Source: Bacteroidota bacterium
GTDB taxonomy: Bacteria; Bacteroidota; Bacteroidia; AKYH767-A; OLB10
Assembly: GCA_963169675.1 (NCBI GenBank)
Contig: CAUJFJ010000186.1
Span: 1 to 44,847 of the forward strand
Direction: 5' to 3'
DNA length: 44,847 nucleotides
Numbering within the stretch: the first letter of the stretch is position 1; each line of letters begins with the position of its first letter. This document shows positions 18,701 to 27,200 of this stretch, piece by piece. The notes below the pieces were generated by a model, which did no database searches, was not told where the DNA came from, and saw only the letters and a list, made by a program, of their open reading frames with translations. Position numbers and translations under genes: made by a program.

Positions 18701-19240
18701 CAAGGTGCCAGCGCAGGTATGAATGCTACTATTGAAATTAAGTATGATGAAAGTGAACTTTTTCCAATAAATGAAATGGATCTGGGCATCTTCTGTCGCA
18801 GCACAGAAGACTCAGCAGGCGTTTGGGATTTTGTTCCTTGTACAGTATTCCCTTCAGAAAATGCAGTCAGATCAAATATACCAATCACCGCTCTTGATTA
18901 CTCTACTTCACTGGGTGGTTATACAGAATACACCTTAGCTTCTATCGTAGATCCATTGCGGCAAATTATTCCGGCAACAGGAAATACCCGTGTTCTTGCA
19001 TCGTATCCGAATCCTTTCACAAGTCATTTCAATACCACTTTTGTCTCGGAAATTGAGGAGACCGCTCATATTCAGCTATTGGAATTATCAGGAAAAGTGA
19101 TTTATGAGGAAGCTATTAACTTAACCTTAGGAACTAACAATATTGAAACAGATGGATTGAAAGAAATAACACCAGGAGTATATTATCTTAAAATCATAAG
19201 TTCACAAGGGAATAATATCGCCAGAATCATGAAACAGTAA
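15704..19240 (+). CDS. Large T9SS-secreted protein with SBBP beta-propeller repeats
   Basis: 1178 residues. A signal peptide (KKGIMVMILFLIANNLLAQ) ends near residue 27; the Met at codon 4 is an alternative start. Residues ~40-480 hold about nine SBBP-type repeats: D-x-x-G-N-x-Y/V-V/I-T/S-G, then L/F-x-V-K-Y-D/N-x-x-G-x-V-x-W (for example NGDVIVSGTY and FLVKYDTDGNIIWV). The next ~500 residues are beta-rich, begin TWTGNNSADWNSPFNWEPQQVP (a motif often seen at the start of adhesin-like regions in these organisms), and contain no catalytic site that I recognise. The final ~80 residues (ASYPNPFTSHFNTTF ... TPGVYYLKIISSQGNNIARIM) are a T9SS type A sorting domain. A palindrome lies ~120 bp upstream, so control by the preceding NarL-type regulator is possible. 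Confidence 0.87.
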   Translation: MLKMKLCLKKGIMVMILFLIANNLLAQTPPLNWYVSVDANTPEAEIWGTCGDKNGNFYVTGRILATTTFGSVVLNTVGAGSNFYLVKYNASGIVMWGRTFNTPNSSAIGYSVCADNNGDVIVSGTYNSPTLTIDTTVLTNVSNGSLPDLFLVKYDTDGNIIWVNGEGGDKTDGVSKVATDSTGNIYLAFQSSSESITIGSQTLLTKNDPFSSVNDILLVKYDSNGNVQWARNDGGIGDDRVRGFSVDNNGNSYITGNINTFGSSITYSFTPVTLSSIASNDFYIVKYNNLGNVEWVRNTGNAIGYDVSADNSGNVAITGDFSGSTLIIAGVSISKTNPNGQVFTAKLSDAGTVEWLKTENGVGGSQGTNVKIDGDGNVLVGALFNGTSITIDTTLITVAGSTDIVLFKYDPTGIVLWADAIQSIGFDRLNSITTNADGDELISGIFAGSILSFANASLFNTPASGTFDLFFISLSGDLSTVWTGNNSADWNSPFNWEPQQVPTEFDNVKIPAGRPFNPIIYGGVAASCKKLKVADGALLRMNGGTLYIHGEVTATNSTAFQFIGGGVHLYHGSTFPSNMEFNNLTIRNVNDVDADNNYIFDGSTAVKGNFTISGTAAKPLLPNIILGESDDFFIFKNFNMSAGTIGWDVNTPLPSNLKKIPQLIFLGYPSIQTITISNPTGLVDSQIRGNIDISNPNARFTLPNTELFLYNLILTTDLDLAGKNLSMLGKIVYSTVGGITTKITNSVPSKGTIDVSNSPTYNYDSLALEINIDKLQNLFCNTLGTSFYTVLKSSLSVDKLQVSGYLDLNGKNLTVGSVNRSTGRLFVDSLGTTIPEGTLFLYGNSTNPNYDLTAKSLNNLVVNNPLGVTLQNLTSFQIGTPSWSNMELFGTAKLTSGKFNLKGSLIVLKQSAMSSTGNKGKIVETPLNTFVSSTSAGLGPAIVIDTTVTTPINKRNYGGLGFVITSNVPLNQLSIDRIPLFQIGNNGGFSIPRTYKIYNQGASAGMNATIEIKYDESELFPINEMDLGIFCRSTEDSAGVWDFVPCTVFPSENAVRSNIPITALDYSTSLGGYTEYTLASIVDPLRQIIPATGNTRVLASYPNPFTSHFNTTFVSEIEETAHIQLLELSGKVIYEEAINLTLGTNNIETDGLKEITPGVYYLKIISSQGNNIARIMKQ

Positions 19241-19274
19241 GTTAACATTACTGCTTTTAAATATTAATTTGAAG

Positions 19275-19303
19275 AAAAGAGGAGCAGCATGTCTCCTCTT
19301 TTT
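19275..19303 (+). terminator. Intrinsic terminator after the SBBP protein gene
   Basis: AAAAGAGGAG (19275-19284) pairs with CTCCTCTTTT (19293-19302) with an 8-nt loop and a T-run, 34 bp after the stop codon. Confidence 0.85.
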
Positions 19304-19492
19304 CTATTTAATGGTTATCGATTGATAGTGGATGTTTCATAAATAGAATCCTTCACAAAAGCGTTTTAAATTTTGATATCTATTCGACGCTTTACTGTGA
19401 CACTATTTCATAAAGTGCGCAATTGATAAATTGATGCCTTAAAGCGATTTTGAAATAATTTATGAAATTGATTAATAAATGATCCAAATTCT

Positions 19493-19516
19493 TCTAAGTA
19501 TTTGTCTAAGTATTTG
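19493..19516 (+). repeat. Two tandem copies of TCTAAGTATTTG
   Basis: An exact 12-bp direct repeat in the AT-rich 19304-19801 gap. It has no visible link to a gene and could be simple replication slippage. Confidence 0.6.
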
Positions 19517-19605
19517 TATATTACCAATTTGCTAAATATACAACTGTGATGACTTCAGTATCGGTAGCTAATGACAGTTTAATTTTACTAAATTTTCAAA
19601 TTTTA

Positions 19606-19737
19606 TCGGTAAGGTTTTTAATTACATTTGTTGTGTATTTATTTCTTTGATTTCAACAGGAAAGGCCCAAATTACTTCAAAACAACTTAGCTACGCGCAT
19701 ACTTGGTGAAACAGTCTCTGTCAATAAAAACCCATAG
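19606..19737 (+). pseudogene. Possible remnant of a secreted-protein N-terminus (frameshifted)
   Basis: One frame without an ATG reads IGKVFNYICCVFISLISTGK followed by AQITSKQLSYAHTW and a stop at 19707. This is a hydrophobic stretch ending in AQ, exactly like the signal peptides of neighbouring genes. Shifting one base near 19704 continues it as GETVSVNKNP to a stop at 19737. It may be a decayed gene or a chance hydrophobic frame in AT-rich DNA. The rest of the gap 19304-19801 holds only the tandem 12-mer and AT-rich sequence. Confidence 0.25.
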
Positions 19738-19801
19738 AGTTATGACACAATTCCATCGGTGACACAACATTATCTTAACATCTAATCACTACAATTAGGC
19801 A

Positions 19802-19832
19802 TTGATGCTTATTTTTTGCAGGAATAACTTTG
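19802..19832 (+). promoter_or_regulatory. Promoter of the FN3/T9SS protein gene
   Basis: TTG (19802-19804), 20-nt spacer, TAACTTTG (19825-19832): full Bacteroidota consensus. The ATG follows 41 bp after the -7 box. Confidence 0.75.
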
Positions 19833-19873
19833 CCGGATATCAATCCAGTAAGTTAAATTAAATTCTGCTAATA

Positions 19874-21304
19874 ATGAAAAAACTACTCTTATCAATACTA
19901 ACTATTCTAAGTTGTCTGCAACTTAACGCGCAATTATGTTCCGCTCCCACGGGTTTAACTGCAACAGAAAGTTGTGGAGTCATTTGTAATCCGCAACACT
20001 ACTTGCTATCCTGGTCACCCATATCAGGAGCGATAAATTTTGATGTGCGTGTGCGACCAATTACCAGCCCGGAATCGCCATGGCAGGAAACATTCGGTAT
20101 ACCTTCCTTCAGCTTCATATACACTCAGGTTAATGTGTTTGATGAATGCGACAGGCCTCTTTCTTATGAATGGCAGATTCGTTCCACTTGTTCAGACGGA
20201 TCTAAAAGTGATTATGCAGCAACAAGTCAATTTACACCTGTAAATTATGGCGGAATAGTAACCTTACCTTCCAATTCAGTAACAGCAATAACCACTACTA
20301 CTCCACTTCCAACCAGTAGTACTTTAACAACAGCAACTTTCAGCTGGACCGGACCTTTTCAGTCGTACCCGTTTGGCACTGTTGTTATGCACCACATAAC
20401 TATAAATGAAGAAGGACATGGTGATATTAAGAATGAGAGTTACTTCGCTACGATCGGATCAACTCCTGTTCGAAGTTATTCATTACCCCAGGGGAAAAAA
20501 TGTATTGTGTCAATTTCGGTCAGTACCTCAGCAGACTTATCTAATCCATACAGCTGCCGTCGTGTATTTGGAAATCCCAAAACAAACAACTTTACAACAC
20601 CAACATCTGCCACAGTAAATCTGAATTGCAACGCATCTGGATTAAATGCTTTCGAAGTCAATAATTCAAGATTTACTGCCTCACAACTTACTCTTCCACA
20701 AACAGTCTTTGCTTCATTCAAATCGGTTTCAGGATCTGTTAGCGATTACTATTTATTTAAAACAAAAATCACAGCTCCGTCATCAGTCACCATGGTGGAT
20801 GTAACTATTGTGACAAATTACATGCCCTATAATAATGCCACATTAAGAGTATTATCTTCTGCTGGATCAACAATAGCAACTTATCCAATGAATTATTCAA
20901 ACCGTATAATAACCATACAGTTGCCTCGGAACCAAAATTACTACTTGTATCTTTCACATCCTGGAGGGTTACCAAACTCAGGCAGTTCAGGATGCTATTC
21001 ATTATCCATAGTACAACAGGGTGCTACCGGTGCATTACGTACCGCTGAAAATAAAGATAATTTGATGGAAGATTTATCTCAGGAGAAAGTGATGCATAAT
21101 GGCTTTTCAATTTCACCAAATCCGTTACAGGCTGGTACCAAGTTGTACTTATCGAACACAGTTGACATTTCCATTTATAGTATTACCGGTAAGCTGATTT
21201 CAACACACCTGAAAGTCGACGAAATTTCAACCGAAAATCTTAAAAGTGGAGTTTACATTTTACGATTACCTAACGGAGATTCTGAAAAACTTGTCGTCTA
21301 TTAG
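19874..21304 (+). CDS. T9SS-secreted protein with FN3-like and pre-peptidase-like beta domains
   Basis: 476 residues; the signal peptide is MKKLLLSILTILSCLQLNAQ. Residues 21-125 look like a fibronectin type III domain (APTGLTATESCG, then YLLSWSPISGAINFDVRVRP and LSYEWQIRSTC), with cysteines at domain edges. Residues ~255-375 resemble a bacterial pre-peptidase C-terminal (PPC) beta-sandwich (NAFEVNNSRFTASQL, then SDYYLFKT and NYYLYLSHPGG). The C-terminus (FSISPNPLQAGTKLYL ... LKSGVYILRLPNGDSEKLVV) is a T9SS sorting domain. No catalytic domain is present, so a binding or structural surface role is inferred. It has its own promoter and is closed by a terminator at 21315-21352. Confidence 0.83.
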   Translation: MKKLLLSILTILSCLQLNAQLCSAPTGLTATESCGVICNPQHYLLSWSPISGAINFDVRVRPITSPESPWQETFGIPSFSFIYTQVNVFDECDRPLSYEWQIRSTCSDGSKSDYAATSQFTPVNYGGIVTLPSNSVTAITTTTPLPTSSTLTTATFSWTGPFQSYPFGTVVMHHITINEEGHGDIKNESYFATIGSTPVRSYSLPQGKKCIVSISVSTSADLSNPYSCRRVFGNPKTNNFTTPTSATVNLNCNASGLNAFEVNNSRFTASQLTLPQTVFASFKSVSGSVSDYYLFKTKITAPSSVTMVDVTIVTNYMPYNNATLRVLSSAGSTIATYPMNYSNRIITIQLPRNQNYYLYLSHPGGLPNSGSSGCYSLSIVQQGATGALRTAENKDNLMEDLSQEKVMHNGFSISPNPLQAGTKLYLSNTVDISIYSITGKLISTHLKVDEISTENLKSGVYILRLPNGDSEKLVVY

Positions 21305-21314
21305 TGCAAATTAA

Positions 21315-21352
21315 AATAAACTACGGGACAAAATTGCTCCGTAGTTTATTTT
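21315..21352. terminator. Bidirectional intrinsic terminator
   Basis: AATAAACTACGG (21315-21326) pairs with CCGTAGTTTATT (21339-21350), a 12-bp stem with a T-rich tail on both strands. It separates the plus-strand T9SS gene from the minus-strand ATPase/TOPRIM-like pair that converges on it. Confidence 0.85.
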
Positions 21353-21460
21353 TAGTAATTTTATACAACCCTTCTGTTGTTGTATTTTTCAAGATAATTG
21401 TATTATGGAGTTTCAAGCTTTTATAAAGCCGATAATGGGTTCAACCAAGAACAGCATATA

Positions 21461-21946
21461 CTATTTCTTAAACTGTTGATTTATAATTTTCTTCAATGCA
21501 ATCAATGCGCTACTTTTCTTTGAAAGCATCTCTAACACCATCTCACTGAATTTTATCAATTGGAAGTTGATGACTTTGTGTAATTGTTTCGGTTCTTCTG
21601 GTAATGAGAATTCCCCAGGTACTACCTGATTCTTTTTAGCGATATCCAATATCCAGTCTTCCAGTCGAGGCTTAATCATAATGATTAAATGACTTGTCCT
21701 TTTGCTCTCAAATACTGAAAAGTTGTGTTCTGATAATTCCCGGTTAAAAACAAATTCCTTGAGATGCTTAGGTTGTGTAGTGCCCGGGTCTTCATCCATA
21801 ATTCCTACACAAACTAAACCAGGATTTTTCCTTAGAAAATTAATCACTGCACCCTTATTCGGTTGATGAATTATTTGCTTCCTTGAAAACCCAAGAGCCC
21901 GAATAAATTCTTCATCGGGTTTACATTCTAAAATAATGTGATTCAT
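21461..21946 (-). CDS. Small TOPRIM-like partner protein of the upstream ATPase
   Basis: 161 residues, not recognised with certainty. The arrangement of acidic residues is that of TOPRIM-like nucleases: E7 and D11 in MNHIILECKPDEEFIRALG, D51 and D53 in CVGIMDEDPGTT, and a later PRLEDWIL (E96, W98) that recalls the E-x-W segment of DUF4276/DUF3226/RloB-like proteins. The C-terminal 60 residues are helical. Its ATG shares the last base of the ATPase stop codon (TAATG), so translation is coupled and the two proteins probably form a complex. ATPase plus TOPRIM pairs in one or two chains (OLD, GajA, PARIS AriA/AriB) act in phage defence, and that role is an inference here. Confidence 0.6.
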   Translation of the reverse strand: MNHIILECKPDEEFIRALGFSRKQIIHQPNKGAVINFLRKNPGLVCVGIMDEDPGTTQPKHLKEFVFNRELSEHNFSVFESKRTSHLIIMIKPRLEDWILDIAKKNQVVPGEFSLPEEPKQLHKVINFQLIKFSEMVLEMLSKKSSALIALKKIINQQFKK

Positions 21947-22989
21947 TAACTCTCTGAAAATTTATCGAGATTAAAAAAAGCATCCTGACCGCTGTCTAAA
22001 ATTTCTGAAAGCTTTTCATCAGGCACTTCAAATATTTTTGTTTTGAAATCTACCATTTTGGTAATAAAAACAGACAATTGATTAACTGGTGTTCTGCTCA
22101 CAATTGATCCTAGCAAATAAGGATTATGTGTTGCAATAAAATACTGATTGGTTGCATCAAGTGCAATCAGTTCAGCAAGCTGCTTGGTATATAAAGGAAA
22201 TGTATTTGCATCCGGTTCGTCCAAAACTAAACAGGATTTCTTGTTTGTTTCAATTACTAAAGAATAGAAAATAATTCGCTGAAGTGTTTCCGAAATAGAA
22301 CCATATGGATATGAGTATATATTATCATCAACAATTTTAGCTATTTCAATAGTTTGATCAACTGGTTTTATTAATAGCCGGAACCCCTTATCCTGTACGA
22401 TTTTTGACACTAAATCTTTAAGCTCTTTATTCGCTAACAAAAGGGATGGAATGTTATCTCCAAATGGAGGATTAAGTATCGGAGTGAAATGTTGCCTGAA
22501 TTCAGTCCGTGGCTTGAAAATGTAAGTTCTAAATGGGGTCGTGGAATTTCTATTTTCAGAGTGACTAACATTTCCGTCAAAATTTATTGTAAATATCAAA
22601 CTGTTTTCAAGTGTTTTGATGTCATTAGGAAATTTGCCATATGAAAATTGCCCACTGTTAGCATGAGAATAAATCGCTCCACGGAAAGAATTATGCAAAG
22701 TCCCGTTATCAGCTTTAGAATACCCAAGTTTGAAATTGATTACATCAGTGTAAATTTCAATTTCATTATTGGTATTTCCATCAAAGAAAAAATCTGACAC
22801 ATTCTTAATCCTGAAAAAATCTTTAAATTTATCAGTTTCAAAAGAATTAGCAGAAAAAAAAGTCAAAGCCTCCAAAATATTTGACTTCCCACTATTAGGT
22901 TCTCCAATAAAAACATTAACGCGCTTACATGAAGGAATGGAAATGTCTTCAATGGACTTAAAATTCCGAATTCTTAAATGATTGATCAC
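21946..22989 (-). CDS. OLD/AAA15-type ABC-like ATPase
   Basis: 347 residues from a GTG at 22989. The frame continues upstream to an ATG at 23067, but a promoter box TACATTTG lies inside that extension (23011-23018) and the family start is VINHLRIRNFKSIEDI. Walker A is GEPNSGKSN (29-37). Walker B is SCLVLDEPDAN (D257, E258), followed by the switch histidine in FIATHNPYLL. The segment YGSISETLQRIIFYSL occupies the ABC signature position. There is no long coiled-coil, which separates it from SMC/RecN and fits the short AAA_21/AAA15 group used in OLD-like defence systems. The downstream TOPRIM-like gene overlaps its stop by one base. Confidence 0.85.
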   Translation of the reverse strand: MINHLRIRNFKSIEDISIPSCKRVNVFIGEPNSGKSNILEALTFFSANSFETDKFKDFFRIKNVSDFFFDGNTNNEIEIYTDVINFKLGYSKADNGTLHNSFRGAIYSHANSGQFSYGKFPNDIKTLENSLIFTINFDGNVSHSENRNSTTPFRTYIFKPRTEFRQHFTPILNPPFGDNIPSLLLANKELKDLVSKIVQDKGFRLLIKPVDQTIEIAKIVDDNIYSYPYGSISETLQRIIFYSLVIETNKKSCLVLDEPDANTFPLYTKQLAELIALDATNQYFIATHNPYLLGSIVSRTPVNQLSVFITKMVDFKTKIFEVPDEKLSEILDSGQDAFFNLDKFSES

Positions 22990-23010
22990 AATAACTATGC
23001 GTTTGAAATA

Positions 23011-23018
23011 CAAATGTA
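23011..23018 (-). promoter_or_regulatory. Bacteroidota -7 element for the ATPase pair
   Basis: Minus strand reads TACATTTG (TAnnTTTG), 21 bp upstream of the GTG at 22989. It argues for the GTG start. No TTG at the standard -33 spacing. Confidence 0.5.
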
Positions 23019-23120
23019 ACAAATTCCCACTTCTTGGAATTGTGCACAAAAGATCCCTGTGATACATTTAGTTTCTAATTAGCTGTAATAATGCATTCTC
23101 CATAATTCTCAATATCATAT

Positions 23121-23136
23121 CGGCATTATTTTGCCG
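23121..23136 (+). repeat. Recurring intergenic palindrome, copy b (CGGCATTATTTTGCCG)
   Basis: CGGCA and TGCCG arms around ttattt. The inner 14 bases are identical to 30211-30224. It lies between the divergent ATPase and TspO genes, near neither -7 box. Confidence 0.6.
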
Positions 23137-23188
23137 CTATTACACTTATAACTTCCTGTTTAACTCGCAATACGTGTCTGATAGGCAC

Positions 23189-23196
23189 TACATTTG
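23189..23196 (+). promoter_or_regulatory. Bacteroidota -7 element for tspO
   Basis: TACATTTG, 38 bp before the TspO ATG. No clear -33 TTG. Confidence 0.5.
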
Positions 23197-23234
23197 TTAG
23201 CATTTCACGATTTAAAACTATAAACCTTTTTCCC

Positions 23235-23693
23235 ATGACCTACAGACTTATCCTCTTTCTAATTCTCAACTTCGGAGCACTTGCTCTTGGTGGCTTATTC
23301 ACTAATAATGGCGTCAATTCCGAATGGTACGCCAATTTAAACAAAGCCCCATGGACTCCTCCCGGCTGGGTATTCGGGTTTGCATGGACTACGATCATGA
23401 TATGTTTCAGCATCTACATGGCCAAAGCCTATACTATTGTTGGTGATAAAAATTCATTAATTGCCCTGTTTGTTGTTCAATGGATTCTCAATGTAGGCTG
23501 GAATCCTTTATTCTTCCACTATCACCTGGTTTGGATATCCCTTTTTACCATTGTTGCATTAACAGGAATTGTTGGCTTTATGCTTTTTAATTACCGAAGC
23601 CAAATGAAACTCGCCTCTCTCCTTTTATTACCATATTTTCTTTGGCTATTGATTGCTGCATCACTCAACGGTTATGTTGTTTTTGAGAACTGA
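23235..23693 (+). CDS. tspO: TspO/MBR family tryptophan-rich membrane protein
   Basis: 152 residues, the usual family length, with five membrane helices. Diagnostic motifs are WYANLNKAPWTPPGWVFGF (the family's W-Y-x-x-L-x-K-P-x-x-x-P-P-x-x-x-F), FAWTTIM near residue 55, and WNPLFF near residue 97. TspO proteins bind porphyrins and related ligands in the inner membrane and take part in stress and tetrapyrrole-related regulation. The gene stands alone, with a -7 box at 23189-23196. Confidence 0.95.
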   Translation: MTYRLILFLILNFGALALGGLFTNNGVNSEWYANLNKAPWTPPGWVFGFAWTTIMICFSIYMAKAYTIVGDKNSLIALFVVQWILNVGWNPLFFHYHLVWISLFTIVALTGIVGFMLFNYRSQMKLASLLLLPYFLWLLIAASLNGYVVFEN

Positions 23694-24220
23694 GGTTGCC
23701 AGATATATAATTCCTCAAAAAGTGGAATAAATTAGACTGATTAAAGTTGTCATTGGGTTATTCAGTTATCGGTTTTTCTGCCGATTTACCTTTTCTCAAA
23801 ATATTTCAGCCAGGATACCTGAACAAGAACGGCTTTATGATTGAAGTCTCAATCTGATTGTTATTCCCTTTCATTATTTTCTGTGGATTTATAAAAGCTT
23901 CATTTACAAATTATTACGAAATCTTGTTGGGTTTATCTGATAGTATCATAAAAAACTTGTCAATCTGGTTAAACCAGATTGCTAGTTGATTGTATTAAAG
24001 ATATTTATAAATTTGGATTACAATAAAATTGTGGATAGGTTAATATGCCTTCCAAAACACCTTATTTGCGGTCTCAGCCTGACACGAGATGATAAAGAAA
24101 AGGATTTATACAAACAGTATTTACAATTAGTAACAGGCGCTCATTAATTTAATCTCAATTTAATTTTTGCTGTTACTGAAATTACGGCATCAGTTGTCAG
24201 TACACTAGTTTATAAAAAGA
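23694..24220. other. 527-bp intergenic region with an orphan palindrome and a shared 18-mer
   Basis: Starting at 23692 the sequence GAGGTTGCCAGATATATA recurs with one mismatch at 37568-37585. At 23961-23981 CAATCTGGTT and AACCAGATTG form a perfect 10-bp inverted repeat around one A, a shape typical of an operator for a dimeric helix-turn-helix repressor; no T-run follows. No convincing gene, RNA or promoter was seen in the remainder upstream of the multi-PAS kinase. Confidence 0.6.
23961..23981. promoter_or_regulatory. Candidate operator palindrome (CAATCTGGTT a AACCAGATTG)
   Basis: Perfect 10-bp dyad with one central base, about 240 bp before the multi-PAS kinase. It resembles the TGGTnnnACCA operators of GntR-type repressors, but no such gene is in the window. 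Confidence 0.45.
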
Positions 24221-27200
24221 ATGAACGACCATAGCAAAAATATTCAAGGTATTTACGAGGCAATAATTCAGCATACACCAGACTTGATCTATGCTTTTGA
24301 CTTGAATTATCGTTTCACCTATGCTAATGATGCATTGCTAAAAATGTGGGGGCGCACCATAGATGAATCCGTAGGAAAAAGTTTGTTAGAATTGGGCTAC
24401 GAACCATGGCATGCTGAAATGCATGAACGTGAAATAGACCAGGTGGTAGCGACAAAAGCAGCCATCCGTGGTGAAGTTTCTTTCCCTCATGCCACATTAG
24501 GTAAACGAATATATGATTACATTTTTGCACCTGTTTTCAATGAAAAAGGTGAGGTGATTGCAATTAGCGGGACGACACGTGATATTTCAGAAATCAAACA
24601 TGCCGAAGCAAACCTTAAAGCCAGCGAAATGCGTTTTCGAACCATGGTGGAGCAGGCACCGTTTGCAATAAGTGTATTACGTGGTGAAAATTATATTGTA
24701 GAAGTTGCAAACGAGAAACAACTTAAACTGTGGGGAAAACGAAAAGAGGAGGTAATGAACTTACCTATATTTACCGCTATACCGGAAGGAAAGGGGCAAG
24801 GTTTTGAAGAATTACTTTATAATGTATATACAAGCGGAATTCCTTTTATTGCAAATGAAATTCCAACCACGCTGACCAGAAATGGAAGAAAAGAAACATT
24901 TTATTCTAATTTCACTTATGAGCCACTATTTGATGGGGGAAATAAATTAACCGGAATAATTTCCGTAGTTACTGATGTAACCGAGCAGGTTCAATCAAGA
25001 AAAATAATCGAAGAAAGCGAACAAAATATCCGAAGTATGGTATTAGAATCGCCTATTGGTATTTGTGTTCTTGATGCCAACACACTCATAAGTGAAATTG
25101 TAAACGACAGCTTTGTAGAAATTGCCGGCAAAAGGTATGAAGATATCGCTGGCAAATACTATTGGGATACCTTCGCTGAAGCAAGACCTTATTACGAAAC
25201 TGCTTTAAGCAATGTCATTACAAACGGAGAATCCTATTATGCCAACGAGGTTGAAATGATGCTTATTCGCCATGGCAAGGAAGAACTAATTTATGTATCA
25301 TTTGTGTATGCTCCTCTTAAAGATTTGGAAGGCCATGTTACAAAGGTAGCTGTATGGGTGCTCGATAATACATTGCAGGTAAAATCGAGACGTAAAGTGG
25401 AGGAGTCAGATAAACGATTCCGAAACATGGTGAAACAAGCACCCGTAGGAATTACCATTCTTCGCGGTCCCAAACATATTGTGGAACTGGCTAACGATGA
25501 TTATCTGCAATTGGTAGGAAGAAAAGAAGTTGAGTTTATAGGAAAACCATTGTTCGAAGTGTTGCCTGAATTTGAAGAGTCTATCAGGGAACTACTAAAT
25601 AATGTACTTAAAACAGGAATTCCTTACCATGGAAATGAAGTAGCAATACCAATCCATCGAAACGATATGCAGGGAATTGGGTACTTCGATTTTCTATATT
25701 ATCCACTCAAAGAGGAAGATGGAAATATTTCAGGCATAATTATAACAGTTACAGAGGTAACAGAAAAAGTTGAAGGCCGCAAGAAAACAGAGCAGAATGA
25801 AGAGCGGTTAAATATTGTGGTAGAAGCAAGTGAATTAGGAACGTGGGAGCTAAATTTAAAAACAATGGTTCCACAATATTCTGAAAAGTATCTTAACATT
25901 ATTGGAGGCTATAAAGGTGTTACTGAATTAACTCATACACAACTTCTAAAACACTTGCATCCTGAAGACTTTCAAATAAGAGAAGAAGCTTTTCAAAAAG
26001 CTATGGCCACAGGAACATTATATTATGAAGCACGTTTAGTCTGGCAAGATAAATCTATTCATTGGATGCAGGCAAAGGGTAAAGTTCTGTTTGATTCAAA
26101 TAATTTGCCTGAAAAAATGATTGGTACAATCAGGGATATAACAGAAGAAAAAACGCATCAGCAACAATTGGAAGAGAGTGAACAAAGATTTCGTAATCTT
26201 ATTTTACAATCACCTGTAGCAAAAGCCATCTTAAAAGGCAAAGACCACGTTGTAGAAATGGCAAATGAAGCGATCCTTAAAAATATATGGAGAAAAAAGG
26301 AAAGTGAAGTTATTGGTAAAAGTATTCTGGAGGTTTTTCCGGAATTAAAAAATCAAAAATACAGCCAGTTATTAGATGAGGTTTTTTTAACAGGAAAGAA
26401 GCATACCGGAAAAGAGTCATTAATTTCATTGAATGGAAATGACGGAGTAAAGTATTATTATGTAGATTTCGAATATGCTCCGGTTTATTCCAGCGGCGAT
26501 ATAATTTCCGGGATAAAAATCACTGCCGTGGATGTTACGGAAAAGGTGGAAGCCAGAAAAATAGTAGAAGAAAACGAAGAACGATTCCGCACCCTTGCAC
26601 AAACCTTACCTCAATTAACCTGGGTTACAGATGCAAAAGGTAATTCTGAATTTGCTTCATCCCGATGGATTGATTATTCCGGAATTGAACCTCGAGGAGA
26701 AAGCGAATGGAACTCAATTGTACACCCGGATGATCGTGTCAGAATAAATACAGTCTGGATGCAAAGCCTTGCCACAGGCAATATATACACTGCAGATGTC
26801 AGGCTTAGAAGAAAAGATGGAGAATACAGATGGCATTCGGTAAAAGGAGAACCGGTATTTGATAAAAATAATAAAATAATAAAATGGGTTGGAGCCTTCA
26901 CTGATATTCATGAACAGAAATTGAGAGAAGAAAGAAAGGATGAATTTATCAGCATTGCAAGCCATGAAATGAAAACTCCTCTCACAACAGCTAAAGCTTA
27001 TCTGCAAATGCTGGAAGGTTTACTTGATGAAGATAATGCCGAAGCTAAACTATATGCTCATAAAGCCAGTCAGGCGGTAAACAGACTCAATGAATTGATT
27101 GGAGAATTACTTGATGTTAGTAAAATAAGATTGGGGAAATTAAATTATACGATTACAACTTTTAATTTTAATGCCCTGATCGCTTCTACGTTAGAAAATA

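Noticed and set aside
22990-23067. ATG-initiated extension of the OLD-like ATPase
   Set aside because: A TACATTTG promoter box lies within it, and the ATPase fold begins at the GTG-encoded VINHLRIRNF.
24013-24147. 44-codon frame starting TTG, reading LDYNKIVDRL and ending LVTGAH, before the multi-PAS kinase
   Set aside because: No ATG, no promoter close by and no family resemblance; plausible by chance in AT-rich DNA.
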